Source of the DNA: JANNMJ01 sp031397815
GTDB taxonomy: Bacteria; Bacteroidota; Bacteroidia; Cytophagales; Hymenobacteraceae
Assembly (NCBI GenBank): GCA_031397815.1
Contig: JANNMJ010000220.1
Location: 1 to 60,826, forward strand
Direction of reading: 5' to 3'
DNA length: 60,826 nucleotides
Part shown: piece after piece, positions 32,408-40,898 of the stretch
Numbering within the stretch: position 1 is the stretch's first letter
Layout: the number at the start of each line of letters is the position of its first letter
Made by a program: the position numbers and the translations under genes
Notes under the pieces: generated by a model
The model's input: the letters and a program-made list of their open reading frames with translations, nothing else
Database searches by the model: none
Told to the model about the DNA's origin: nothing

Positions 32408-33889
32408 CTAGGATGCTTCCTCGTTGGCCGTTTTCGCCGAAGCGACTACAGCAGCGGCAGCACTCGCTTGCTGGTCCAGCGTCATTCGCTCCAGCACAAC
32501 AATATTCTCGACGTGGTGCGTGTGCGGGAACATATCGACCGGCTGCCCGATCGTGGCCTGATACATCGGCGAGAGCAGCTCCAAGTCGCGGGCCTGCGTG
32601 GCGGGGTTGCAGCTCACGTACACGATGCGGCGCGGGGCGGCGCGCATCAGGGCGGCCACCACGTCGGGGTGCATCCCGGCGCGCGGCGGGTCGGTGATGA
32701 CGATATCCGGGTGCCCGTGTTGGGCGAAAATCCGCTCGCCGAGCACATCCTTCATATCCCCGGCGTAGAACGTGGTGTTGCTGATGCCGTTGATTTCGGA
32801 GTTGATACGGGCATCGACAATCGCCGACTCGACGTACTCAATCCCGACGACGTGCCGGGCTTGGCGCGCCACGAAATTGGCAATCGTGCCGGCGCCGGTG
32901 TAGAGGTCATACACCAAATCGTCGGGCTGGATGGCCGCCATTTCGCGGGTGAGCTGGTAGAGGCGCAGCGCCTGCCGGGCGTTCGTCTGGTAAAACGACT
33001 TCGGCCCGACGCGGTACACCAAATCTTCCATCCGCTCCTGAATATAGCCCGGCCCTTTGGTGGCGGGCACGTCGAGGTCGTGAAACGTATCGTTTCCTTT
33101 CGAATTGACTACCGAGTGCAGCGCTGTAATCTGCGGAAACTCGGCTTCGAGCATCGCCAACAGCCCCGCGAGGTTTTCACCTTCCGCGTCGGTCACCTGC
33201 ACGATGACCATCACCTCATCCGTCGATTCGGCGGTCCGCACAACCACGTTCCGCAGGAAACCGGTCTGCCCGACGGCGTCATAAAACGTCAGCCCTTCCT
33301 GCCGCGCATACTCCCGAATCCGCAGCCGAATGGCGTTGGATGGGTCGGGTTGAAGGTGACAATGCTCGATATCGACGATTTTGTCGAAGCGCCCCGGCGC
33401 GTGGAAACCGAGGACGCGCCGGTCGAATGTCTCGCCCGTCGCGATTTGCTCGCGGGTGAGCCAAGCGTTCGGCGAAGCCGAAAATTCGAGCTTGTTGCGG
33501 TAATAGCGCGTCGGCTCAGCGGGGATGATGGGCAGCAGCGGCGGCAGCCCGACGGCTTTGCCGATGCGCCGGAGCGCGTCGTCGACCATCTGCTGCTTGT
33601 GCCGCAGCTGCGCCTCGTACGTCAGGTGCTGCCATTTACACCCGCCGCAAACCCCGAAATGCTGACAAAACGGCGTTGTGCGGTCCGGTGATGCCTCGTG
33701 GATGAACGTCGCTTCGGCTTCCAGATAATTCTTGTGCTGCCGGGTGATGCGCAAATCGGCCACATCGCCGGGCGCTACGCCGGTCACGAAAATCACCTGC
33801 CCCTCGTGGCGAGCTACGCAGCGGCCTTCGGCGGCCATTCCGGTGATAGGAACCTGTAAAACGGGCGGCCAGAAACGGCGTTTTTTCAT
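32408..33889 (-). CDS. rlmD: 23S rRNA (uracil-C5)-methyltransferase RlmD
   Basis: This 493-residue SAM-dependent enzyme methylates a conserved uracil of 23S rRNA. An N-terminal TRAM domain (about 12-65, ITGMAAEGRCVARHEGQVIF) is followed by an iron-sulfur motif, FCQHFGVCGGC, with a further Cys in IEHCHLQ. The methyltransferase domain has LVYDLYTGAGTIANF (SAM binding), DPPRAGMH, and the nucleophile Cys in YVSCNPATQARDL. Assignment to RlmD rather than RlmCD/TrmA rests on the Fe-S cysteines and length. Confidence 0.93.
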   Translation of the reverse strand: MKKRRFWPPVLQVPITGMAAEGRCVARHEGQVIFVTGVAPGDVADLRITRQHKNYLEAEATFIHEASPDRTTPFCQHFGVCGGCKWQHLTYEAQLRHKQQMVDDALRRIGKAVGLPPLLPIIPAEPTRYYRNKLEFSASPNAWLTREQIATGETFDRRVLGFHAPGRFDKIVDIEHCHLQPDPSNAIRLRIREYARQEGLTFYDAVGQTGFLRNVVVRTAESTDEVMVIVQVTDAEGENLAGLLAMLEAEFPQITALHSVVNSKGNDTFHDLDVPATKGPGYIQERMEDLVYRVGPKSFYQTNARQALRLYQLTREMAAIQPDDLVYDLYTGAGTIANFVARQARHVVGIEYVESAIVDARINSEINGISNTTFYAGDMKDVLGERIFAQHGHPDIVITDPPRAGMHPDVVAALMRAAPRRIVYVSCNPATQARDLELLSPMYQATIGQPVDMFPHTHHVENIVVLERMTLDQQASAAAAVVASAKTANEEAS

Positions 33890-33989
33890 TACTTATTCAG
33901 CAGCAGGTGGAGAAACGGCCCGCGAAAGCGCAAAATTAACCCGTATCTGTCCCGCGCCGGGCCAACGGCCGTACCTTCGGAAACAGGAA

Positions 33990-35846
33990 ATGATTCGGCG
34001 GCTGCTCCTTTTACTTTTATTCACGGCGTTTGCCGGGTCGGCCGCGGCCGACCATCTCGTCGGGTCCGACTGGCAGATGAGCGCCCTCGGCAACGGGCGC
34101 TTTCTGGTGCGCCTGACGCTTTACACCGACGCCGCCAGCGGCAGCCCGAACGCCTTCGGCGACCCCACCGTGACCATCGCGGCCTACGAGCGCGGCACCG
34201 GCGGCAGCTCCGACCGTTTCGTCGAGGCGTTCAATATGACCCGCACCACCAGCGCGGTTTTGGCGGGCGGGGCACCGGGGTGCGCGTTCGCGAGTCAGCC
34301 CATTCGCGCCATCGGCTATGAATCGACTTTGACACTGGTTCCGAGCCAATACAGCAGCTCCAGCGGTTATTACCTGACGTGGGAGCGCTGCTGCCGAAAT
34401 CGGCTCGTCACCAATCTGCGCTCGCCGGAAAGCACGGGCTTGGTGGCTACGGTGCAGTTTCCGGCCGTCGCAGCGGCGAATCAGGTGCCGAACAGCGCAC
34501 CGCAATTCGTAGCGGCTCCGCCCAGCACCGCCCTCTGCCTCAGCGCTTTGAGCGAGCTGAACCTAAGCGCCACCGACGCCGACGGCGATTCGCTGGCGTA
34601 CACGCTGGTCGCGCCGCTGGCGGGGAATACATCCCAGTCGGCGCCGATCATCAACATCCCGAATCCCGGGCCTTACGTGCCGGTGCGGTACGCGCCGGGG
34701 TTTTCGGCGCTTCAACCCCTCGCGGGAACCGTCGCGATGGACGCGCGGACCGGGGCGTTGCGGATCACCGCCACCCAGCCGGGGACGTACGCGGTGGCCG
34801 TCCAAGTCTCGGAATACCGGGCGCGCCGCAAAATCGGCGAGAACCGCCGCGACCTGGAGCTGACCGTCGTGGCGTGCCCCGCCAACGCCCCGCCGACCCT
34901 CACGCGCGCCACCCCAACGCCGCCCGATACGGTGGTAATTACCGGCGCCGCCGACCGCTGCTTCACCATCCTCGCCGCCGACGCCGACGCCGGCCAAACC
35001 CTCACCGTGCGCGTTCTCGGCAATGCGCCCGTAAGCCTCAATCCTGCCACGTTCACGGTGCCCAGCCCCGCCGCGCCGCAAGTCGTGGATGTCTGCTGGC
35101 TCGATTGCGGCCAGCCGGGCCGCCAAACGCTCACCCTGATCGTATCCGACGACGGTTGCCGGGCGTCCACACCGGACACGCTGCGCATCCCCGTTCGTAT
35201 CGTCCCGACGGCCAATCTCGCTCCCACTATTAACCTACTTTCCACCGCGCCGCTCACGGCAACGGCGGGTCAGGAGCTGAGTTTTGAGGTCGAATTCAGT
35301 GACCCCGATGCCGGGCCGAGCGATGTGCTCACGCCCGCCCTGAGCGTGTCAGGGAGCGCCGTCCTGTCGGCTAGCTTGCGCGCCGACCCGCCGAGCGGCC
35401 CCAGCCCATTCCGCACCACTATCCGCTGGACGCCGCCGTGCGTGGCGGCGCGAGTGGGGCAGGAAACGCCTTACCGCATTCGGCTCCAAATCAGCGATGC
35501 CGGTTGTCGGCCGCTGACCGATACGGCGTCGGTGGTGGTGCGGGTGTTGCCGGGCGGGGCCACTGGCACCGTGCTGCTGCCGAACATCATCACCCCGATG
35601 CAGGAGCGGCCCGACGGCCTGAACGACTGTTTCGGTCTGCCCGCCGGGGTGGCCGCCGGTCCGGATGAGCCGTGCGGCGACGTGTTTCAGTCGGTCCGAA
35701 TCTTCAACCGCTGGGGCCGGGAAGTCTTCTTTTCTGCCGATTCTGCCTTTTGTTGGGACGCTCCCGGCCTGAGCGCGGGCACTTATTTTTATCTGCTTCA
35801 ATGGGCCACCCACCGCCAACGGGGGCTTCTGACCGTGATTCGGTGA
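33990..35846 (+). CDS. Secreted protein with T9SS type B (gliding-motility) C-terminal domain
   Basis: This 618-residue exported protein starts at an ATG preceded by aaacaggaa and giving the signal peptide MIRRLLLLLLFTAFAGSAAA. The body is beta-rich with Cys-containing segments (YYLTWERCCRNRL, LSALSELNLSATDADGDSLA) and Ig-like repeats (about 270-500). The last 80 residues (LLPNIITPMQERPDGLNDCF ... VRIFNRWGREVFFS ... GTYFYLLQW) are the CHU_C/type B sorting domain seen on SprB-like adhesins. It is a predicted surface or released adhesin-like protein. A TACCTTCG box about 11 bp before the ATG resembles the -7 element. Confidence 0.9.
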   Translation: MIRRLLLLLLFTAFAGSAAADHLVGSDWQMSALGNGRFLVRLTLYTDAASGSPNAFGDPTVTIAAYERGTGGSSDRFVEAFNMTRTTSAVLAGGAPGCAFASQPIRAIGYESTLTLVPSQYSSSSGYYLTWERCCRNRLVTNLRSPESTGLVATVQFPAVAAANQVPNSAPQFVAAPPSTALCLSALSELNLSATDADGDSLAYTLVAPLAGNTSQSAPIINIPNPGPYVPVRYAPGFSALQPLAGTVAMDARTGALRITATQPGTYAVAVQVSEYRARRKIGENRRDLELTVVACPANAPPTLTRATPTPPDTVVITGAADRCFTILAADADAGQTLTVRVLGNAPVSLNPATFTVPSPAAPQVVDVCWLDCGQPGRQTLTLIVSDDGCRASTPDTLRIPVRIVPTANLAPTINLLSTAPLTATAGQELSFEVEFSDPDAGPSDVLTPALSVSGSAVLSASLRADPPSGPSPFRTTIRWTPPCVAARVGQETPYRIRLQISDAGCRPLTDTASVVVRVLPGGATGTVLLPNIITPMQERPDGLNDCFGLPAGVAAGPDEPCGDVFQSVRIFNRWGREVFFSADSAFCWDAPGLSAGTYFYLLQWATHRQRGLLTVIR

Positions 35847-35898
35847 TAAGATCTGTATTCCGAAGAAAATTTTTTTGGAACTTCTTGCACTGAATTCA

Positions 35899-35910
35899 AT
35901 GTACGTACAT
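35899..35910. promoter_or_regulatory. ATGTACGTACAT palindrome, probable MarR operator
   Basis: A perfect 12-bp palindrome overlaps by one base the -7 box TACATTTG (35910-35917) of the MarR gene. Its position between the -33 region and the -7 box is ideal for autorepression by the MarR protein. Confidence 0.7.
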
Positions 35911-35917
35911 ACATTTG
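35910..35917 (+). promoter_or_regulatory. TAnnTTTG -7 box for the MarR gene
   Basis: TACATTTG matches the consensus exactly. A TTG-containing segment (ttcttgc) about 22 bp upstream may be the -33 box. The box covers an in-frame TTG codon at 35915, which argues for the ATG at 35930 as the true start and implies a very short 5' leader. Confidence 0.65.
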
Positions 35918-35929
35918 CACCACAAACTG

Positions 35930-36379
35930 ATGCGCATCGAAGACGAAATCCAGCAACCCGTGTTCCGCGACGCTTACCAGCGGGCGCACGTGAACTTGAT
36001 TTTCACGGCCGGTTGGCTGCAAAGTCAATTAGCCCAGTCGTTCAAAGCCTTTGATCTGACCTTACCGCAATTCAACGTGCTGCGCATTCTGCGCGGGCAG
36101 CACCCGAAACCGGCATCGGTGCAGCTGCTGATTCAGCGGATGCTCGATAAAACGTCGAATGCGTCGCGCATTGTCGATAAGCTGGAGCTGAAGGAGCTGG
36201 TGACGCGCCACACCTGCCCCCACGACCGCCGCGCCGTCGATGTCCTGATTACCGAGCGCGGGCTGGCGCTCTTGCACAAGATCGATGAGGTTGGCATTCT
36301 CAATCAGCACGGCGTCGCGCAGCTCACTGAAAAAGAGGCCAATCTGTTGAGCGACCTTCTAGACCGCATCCGGAGCTGA
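35930..36379 (+). CDS. MarR-family transcriptional regulator
   Basis: This 149-residue winged-helix repressor contains the dimerisation helix (IFTAGWLQSQLAQSFKAFDL), the DNA-recognition part LTLPQFNVLRILRGQ ... SVQLLIQRMLDKTSNASRIV, and the wing DKLELKELVTRHTCPHDRRA with the conserved Asp-Arg-Arg. The C-terminal helices complete the dimer. The palindrome ATGTACGTACAT in its own promoter is a likely operator. A YceI-family gene follows 75 bp downstream and may be in its regulon, a pairing common in Bacteroidota. Confidence 0.93.
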   Translation: MRIEDEIQQPVFRDAYQRAHVNLIFTAGWLQSQLAQSFKAFDLTLPQFNVLRILRGQHPKPASVQLLIQRMLDKTSNASRIVDKLELKELVTRHTCPHDRRAVDVLITERGLALLHKIDEVGILNQHGVAQLTEKEANLLSDLLDRIRS

Positions 36380-36454
36380 TTGGCTCGGTTTTTCGATTCG
36401 TTTCCCCTACGAGCGCCTTTCGGCCCTCATTTCCCGTTGTTTCAACAAAACAAA

Positions 36455-37144
36455 ATGCAAGTCAATCCGATGAAAAACGTCGTTTCTGCCCTCGCGCTGG
36501 CCGCGGCCCTCTTGGTTGCCGCTCCAGTATCGGCCTTCAATGGTGGCAAAGACAAGAAAGCCAAAACGGCTAAGCCCGCTAAAGTGACGAAGGCTTCGAA
36601 AGCCGATGAGTCGCTGCCGATTGATGCTAAAGCCAGCAAGATCGAGTGGGTGGGTGAGAAAGTGACCGGCAAGCACAACGGTACGGTGATGCTGCAAAAC
36701 GGCAACGTAACCGTGGCAGGCAGCCGCCTGACGGGTGGCACCTTCACGATTGATATGAAGACCATCAAGGTTCTCGACCTCGAAGATGCCGGCTACAACG
36801 CCAAGCTCCTCGGTCACTTGAACTCCGATGACTTCTTCTCGGTGGAGAAGAACCCGACGTCTACGTTCAAAATCACCAGCGTAGCGCCCATCAAAGGCGT
36901 GGAAGCCGGTAAGCCGAACTACACCGTCAACGGCGACCTGACCATCAAGGGCATCACGAACCGCATCAGCTTCCCCGCTACCGTCACGATGGCCGGCGGC
37001 GCGCTGACCGCGATGGGCACGATGAAAGTCGACCGCACCAAGTTCGACATCAAGTACGGCTCCGGCTCGTTCTTCGATAACCTCGGCGACAAAGCCATCT
37101 CGAACGACATGACCATCACGTTCAACGTGGTCGCCAAGAAGTAA
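36455..37144 (+). CDS. YceI-family periplasmic lipid-binding protein
   Basis: This 229-residue exported protein has a signal peptide ending near VSAFNG; the alternative start MKNVVSAL at 36470 is equally possible. After a Lys-rich linker (about 30-60) comes the YceI lipocalin-like barrel: ASKIEWVGEKVTGKHNGTV, GGTFTIDMKTIKV, HLNSDDFFSVEKNPTSTFKI, YTVNGDLTIKGITNRISFP, VDRTKFDIKYGSG. YceI proteins bind isoprenoid-type lipids or amides in a hydrophobic pore. It lies directly downstream of the MarR gene. Confidence 0.93.
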   Translation: MQVNPMKNVVSALALAAALLVAAPVSAFNGGKDKKAKTAKPAKVTKASKADESLPIDAKASKIEWVGEKVTGKHNGTVMLQNGNVTVAGSRLTGGTFTIDMKTIKVLDLEDAGYNAKLLGHLNSDDFFSVEKNPTSTFKITSVAPIKGVEAGKPNYTVNGDLTIKGITNRISFPATVTMAGGALTAMGTMKVDRTKFDIKYGSGSFFDNLGDKAISNDMTITFNVVAKK

Positions 37145-37205
37145 CGAGCTGGCAACCAGCCGATGCGCCGCCGCTCACAGCGCGCCACATCTGCCGATTG
37201 CGCCA

Positions 37206-37248
37206 ACGAAAAGGCCCCGTGACACAAGTCGCGGGGCCTTTTCGTTTG
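37206..37248 (+). terminator. Rho-independent terminator
   Basis: The stem aacgaaaaggccccg / cggggccttttcgtt is followed by more T, 62 bp after the YceI stop. The flanking runs may also serve the convergent small lipoprotein gene. Confidence 0.9.
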
Positions 37249-37306
37249 ATAAGAGCTGCCCGATTGGTGAGAGGCTGCGGGATGAGGGAAGCCGTTTCGG
37301 CCGCAC

Positions 37307-37609
37307 TTACGCCTCGGGCGCGGTCAGGAGGCTGAGGGCGCGGCGATAGAGGCCGGGGCTGTCGGAATCGGTGTTGGCGACTTCGGCAGTGGCGGTGGGC
37401 TGCACGGTGCGGCCGGTGCTATCGGTGCGGGTGGCGGTGGTATCGTCGGGGTTGGTGGTCGGGGTAGTCGTGGTCGGCTGGTGCGAATGGCAATTGCCTT
37501 TGTTGGGCCGCACGCCGTCCTGCTTTTCGCAGGCAGTCATGAGGATAGTCAGCACGACGAGGGCGGCTGCCACGAGCTGGGCGGGCGTGGAAGCAGAAAC
37601 GATACGCAT
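37307..37609 (-). CDS. Small lipoprotein with YRRALSLLT tail
   Basis: This 100-residue lipoprotein has its lipobox at LMTAC (Cys27). The mature chain is mostly a Thr/Pro/Asp-rich linker and ends with DSPGLYRRALSLLTAPEA. That tail matches the end of the 51-residue lipoprotein encoded 304 bp away (DAYRNALSTLTMAGE). I do not recognise a family. The upstream gap (37610-37912) shows nothing clear. Confidence 0.72.
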   Translation of the reverse strand: MRIVSASTPAQLVAAALVVLTILMTACEKQDGVRPNKGNCHSHQPTTTTPTTNPDDTTATRTDSTGRTVQPTATAEVANTDSDSPGLYRRALSLLTAPEA

Positions 37610-37912
37610 CAGAATAGACAGACGAAAAAGGGTGACAGCGATTTGCTTCACCAAAAGTGCCTGATTCTGAAAAAGAGCGCAACCCAACTCGACCAATTCG
37701 GGCGTAAACGCCGACGAATCGCAAATTTTCTCCGCCGATTATTTCGCTTTGCTTTCCTCTGAGCGATTCTTCCCTTCTACTGCCGTCCCCGCGCTCTTCG
37801 CTTCTCCCGCGCCGCTATTCCCCGAAAACCGTCTGTTCTACCGCTGCTAAACCTTATGCGTATCTACTGCTACTAATCTCTACTAAGGTGCTGAACGCTG
37901 GGCTTACACCAA
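37610..37912. other. Intergenic region, nothing clear
   Basis: This 303-bp gap separates two related small lipoprotein genes, both on the minus strand. I see no gene, repeat or strong hairpin. Confidence 0.6.
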
Positions 37913-38068
37913 CTATTCGCCCGCCATCGTCAAGGTGCTCAGGGCGTTACGGTAAGCGTCGGAAAGGCTCAAGCTAGTGTCTGCGTTCTGGTTACGACCG
38001 GCACCGGCACAGCCAGCCAGCAAAACCACGAGGAGCAGCAGGGTGTAAGGGTTGAATCGGCGGCGCAT
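37913..38068 (-). CDS. 51-residue small lipoprotein
   Basis: The ORF begins MRRRFNPYTLLLLVVLLAGC with Cys20 as the lipid-anchor residue, leaving a mature chain of only about 31 residues: a short polar linker and the tail SDAYRNALSTLTMAGE. The tail is shared with the 100-residue lipoprotein downstream, which supports both as real genes. Upstream (38210-38282) lie four phased CGTTCAC-like repeats and then a LytTR regulator gene. A role as a secreted signalling or anchoring peptide is speculation. Confidence 0.68.
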   Translation of the reverse strand: MRRRFNPYTLLLLVVLLAGCAGAGRNQNADTSLSLSDAYRNALSTLTMAGE

Positions 38069-38209
38069 CACTAATTGGAGGAGGTTTATGACGATTTGGA
38101 TGATACAAAGATGCAGGGCGCAAGTATCCTCGTCAAAACGGGAAGTGGTCAATGACGCAAACACGACCGTAAACCGTCCGTTTTCGGGTGTAGACGTTCG
38201 GAACGCGCG

Positions 38210-38282
38210 GTGAACAACGGCCTTTCCGGGGTGAACGGTGGGGTTTGCCGGGGGCGAACGACACGCAACGGCGGGGTAAACG
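38210..38282 (-). promoter_or_regulatory. Four phased CGTT(C/T)(A/G)C repeats (LytTR-like site)
   Basis: On the minus strand TGTTCAC, CGTTCAC, CGTTCGC and CGTTTAC begin 21, 23 and 22 bp apart (plus-strand 5' edges 38210, 38231, 38254, 38276). LytTR regulators bind GTT-core direct repeats at this spacing. The region lies between a LytTR gene (38364-39170) and the small lipoprotein gene (start 38068), and carries the same heptamer as 22649-22697. Confidence 0.5.
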
Positions 38283-38363
38283 ACACGCATCAACCGCCAA
38301 CGATTCAGCTTAACCGGCTAACAACGGCGCAGCAGCGACAGCCGCCAACACAGGCTAACGCGC

Positions 38364-39170
38364 TCAGGTCCAGCGGTCAATGAGCCGCTGGAAGTCATCT
38401 TTGTATTGCGGGCTGACGGCAATCGTCACGCCGCCGACTTGCACGCTGTTGCGCGTGAGGGCGGCAATCCGGTCCAGCGCGACGATATACGAGCGGTGCA
38501 GCCGCAGAAAGCGGTCGGCGGGCAGCTTGTCTTCGAGCGACTTTAGGCTCGTGAGCGAAAGCAGCGGCCGTGGCTCCGAGCGCCGGTACACTTTCACGTA
38601 GTCCTTCAGACCTTCCAGATAAAGAATATCGTCGAAATCGACCCGAACGAGCTGGTATTCCACCCGCAGGAAAAGCGCTTCGGTAAGAGCGTGTATCGGC
38701 GGCCCAGCCACCGCCGCCTCCACGGCCGTCACGGGCACGGGCGGCGGTAGTGGCGTTGGAACGGGCGCCGCCCGCCGCAGCAGCTCAAACCACGTCTGCG
38801 CTTTTTCGGCGGCGCGCAGAAACTCGTCGTAGCTGAACGGTTTAAGCAGATAATCGAGCGCATCGACCCGAAAACCTTCGAGCGCAAACTGATTGTAGGC
38901 CGTCGTGAAGATGATGCGCGGCGTCGGGCCGCCACGCGCCGCCAACACCCGCGCCAGCTCCAGCCCGTTGAGGTCGGGCATCTGAATGTCGAGAAAAATC
39001 AGATCCACCGGCGCTTCTTCCGGGTCGTGCAAGGCCCGCAGCGCAGCTACGGCACTGCCATAAGTGCCCGCCAAGTGCAGGAAAGGCGTTTGCTTGACGA
39101 AAGCACCGACCAAACCCAGCCCCAGCGGCTCATCATCTACTGCGATGCAAGAGAGCGGTGCCGTTGACAT
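38364..39170 (-). CDS. LytTR-family response regulator
   Basis: This 268-residue regulator has a receiver domain (about 5-125) with acidic pocket VDDE, phospho-acceptor Asp61 in FLDIQMPDLNG, and Lys about 112 in YLLKPF. A Pro-rich linker (about 145-160) is followed by a LytTR DNA-binding domain (about 170-266: LFLRVEYQLVRVDFDDILYL, FLRLHRSYIVALDRI). No histidine kinase gene is adjacent; instead it is 3 bp downstream of a C-terminal processing protease gene, so the two are co-transcribed. The phased repeats at 38210-38282 are its best candidate target. Confidence 0.95.
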   Translation of the reverse strand: MSTAPLSCIAVDDEPLGLGLVGAFVKQTPFLHLAGTYGSAVAALRALHDPEEAPVDLIFLDIQMPDLNGLELARVLAARGGPTPRIIFTTAYNQFALEGFRVDALDYLLKPFSYDEFLRAAEKAQTWFELLRRAAPVPTPLPPPVPVTAVEAAVAGPPIHALTEALFLRVEYQLVRVDFDDILYLEGLKDYVKVYRRSEPRPLLSLTSLKSLEDKLPADRFLRLHRSYIVALDRIAALTRNSVQVGGVTIAVSPQYKDDFQRLIDRWT

Positions 39171-39173
39171 AGG

Positions 39174-40883
39174 CTAGCGGCCACTCGCCAAGCGGGTGGC
39201 TTGGTCGAAGTGATGAATCGCCGCCAGCAGCTCCGCGTCCTGCTCCTGCTGCACGCGGAAGCCCGATTCGGCGCCGAAAGCGGAGCGCGCAATCGCGGCT
39301 TTGAGGTAGTTGGCGAGTAAGGTGCGCGAGCGCCGCAGACCGGAACGGTCGTAGGGGATATGCGCCTTTTTGCCTTCGTCCACCAGCGTCAGGAGCATCT
39401 TGTCGGTGACCTGAAACTTGTCGCGGTAGTCGGCCCAGCCCATTCGGCGTAGCTCTTTGCGGTGCGCTTGGAAATAGCGCAGCGCGCACTCACGCGGCAG
39501 GTTCGCGGCGAAGATATCTTCCAGATAATCGCTCACGCCGACGGTATCGCGCGCCACGAAAACGTCCGGGGCGATGCCGCCGCCGCCGTACACAGTACGC
39601 CCACGGAGTAGGGTTTTGAACGGATGCGCGCGGTCCTGATGCGCTGAATCGGCGTGAAACTCCTCACCGGAGCGGTAGCGGTTGGCGAGGTCGCCTTCGT
39701 ACTCATCGTACCGCACGCCCTTGTATTGCTTCTGAATGCAGCGGCCGGACGGCGTGTAATAGCGCGCCGTAGTGAGGCGCAATTCCGAGCCGTCGGGCAG
39801 CGCGATAATCTGCTGCACCAGCCCCTTGCCGAACGAGCGGCGCCCGACGATGAGCGCACGGTCGTTATCCTGCAACGCCCCAGCCACGATTTCCGACGCC
39901 GACGCCGACCCTTCATCAATCAGCACCACCAACGGGCCTTCCTCAAAAACGCCCTCTTCCTCGGCGAGCGTCTCGACGTCGTAACGGTCGCCCTTGCCGT
40001 CGGTGTACACGATGCGTTTTTCGCCGGACAGGAATTCATCGGCGATTTCGGTCGCTTGGTCCATATAACCGCCGGGATTGCCGCGCAGGTCCAAGATCAG
40101 GCGGCGCATGCCGCGCCGCTTGAGCCGCGCCAACGCGCCCCGAAACTCGGCGTACGTATTCTTCGCGAAGCGATTGATTTTGAGGAACCCGGTCCGCGAG
40201 TCAATCATATACGCCACTTCCACCGACGACGACGCGATGCGCGCCCGCGTCAGGTTGAACTCGATCAACTCCGGCTCCCCGGCGCGCTTGACCGTCAGCA
40301 CCGTCCGCGAGCCTTTTGGCCCGCGCAGGCGGCTGAATACCTGCTCATTGGTGACGTGAATACCCGCCAGATTGATTTTATCGACCGCCAGAATCTGGTC
40401 GCCAGTCTGGATGCCGACCGCCGCCGCCGGGCCGCCCGTGAGCGGGGTCACGACGCTGATAGTGTCATCAAAGAGGTTGAATTCGATGCCGACGCCGTCG
40501 AAATCCCCCTCCAGATACGAGTTCGCCATCTCCAGATCCCGCGCCGGGATGTACACCGAGTGCGGGTCGAGGCGTTCGAGCATTTGCTGCACGGCGTATT
40601 CGCTCAGCTCCTCGGCGTTGACGGAATCGACGTAATCGCGGTCGATGTACGAGAGCACATCGCGGAACTTGTAGTAGCCGCGCGTAGCGGCTTTAGGGTT
40701 CGAGAGCGCCGCCCCTGAATCCGGCGCGCTGAACGAGGCGCCCACCAGCACGCCAATGGCCGCCGCCAAGCCAATAAGGAGCGGAAGCCGCACGCGCGAC
40801 CGGCGCAGACCGGCTGCGGCAGTATCGGAAGCGCCGTTTGCAGGATGGGGAGCCGACGGTGGTACCGAGGTTGGCGGTAGCAT
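39174..40883 (-). CDS. C-terminal processing peptidase (S41, CtpA/Prc type)
   Basis: This 569-residue membrane-anchored protease has a single TM helix (about 33-52), an N-terminal helical region (YYKFRDVLSYIDRDYVDSVN), a PDZ domain (about 150-220: GVGIEFNLFDDTISVVTPL) and the S41 core. The Ser-Lys dyad is present: Ser in DEGSASASEIVAGAL and Lys in SFGKGLVQ. LILDLRGNPGGYMDQATEIA is the conserved turn. Such proteases trim C-termini of periplasmic proteins. Its ATG sits next to a TACATTTG box, and a LytTR gene follows 3 bp after its stop. Confidence 0.95.
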   Translation of the reverse strand: MLPPTSVPPSAPHPANGASDTAAAGLRRSRVRLPLLIGLAAAIGVLVGASFSAPDSGAALSNPKAATRGYYKFRDVLSYIDRDYVDSVNAEELSEYAVQQMLERLDPHSVYIPARDLEMANSYLEGDFDGVGIEFNLFDDTISVVTPLTGGPAAAVGIQTGDQILAVDKINLAGIHVTNEQVFSRLRGPKGSRTVLTVKRAGEPELIEFNLTRARIASSSVEVAYMIDSRTGFLKINRFAKNTYAEFRGALARLKRRGMRRLILDLRGNPGGYMDQATEIADEFLSGEKRIVYTDGKGDRYDVETLAEEEGVFEEGPLVVLIDEGSASASEIVAGALQDNDRALIVGRRSFGKGLVQQIIALPDGSELRLTTARYYTPSGRCIQKQYKGVRYDEYEGDLANRYRSGEEFHADSAHQDRAHPFKTLLRGRTVYGGGGIAPDVFVARDTVGVSDYLEDIFAANLPRECALRYFQAHRKELRRMGWADYRDKFQVTDKMLLTLVDEGKKAHIPYDRSGLRRSRTLLANYLKAAIARSAFGAESGFRVQQEQDAELLAAIHHFDQATRLASGR

Positions 40884-40890
40884 ATGAAAA

Positions 40891-40898
40891 CAAATGTA
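40891..40898 (-). promoter_or_regulatory. TAnnTTTG -7 box for the S41-LytTR transcript
   Basis: TACATTTG on the minus strand ends 7 bp before the S41 ATG, implying an almost leaderless message. Confidence 0.6.
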
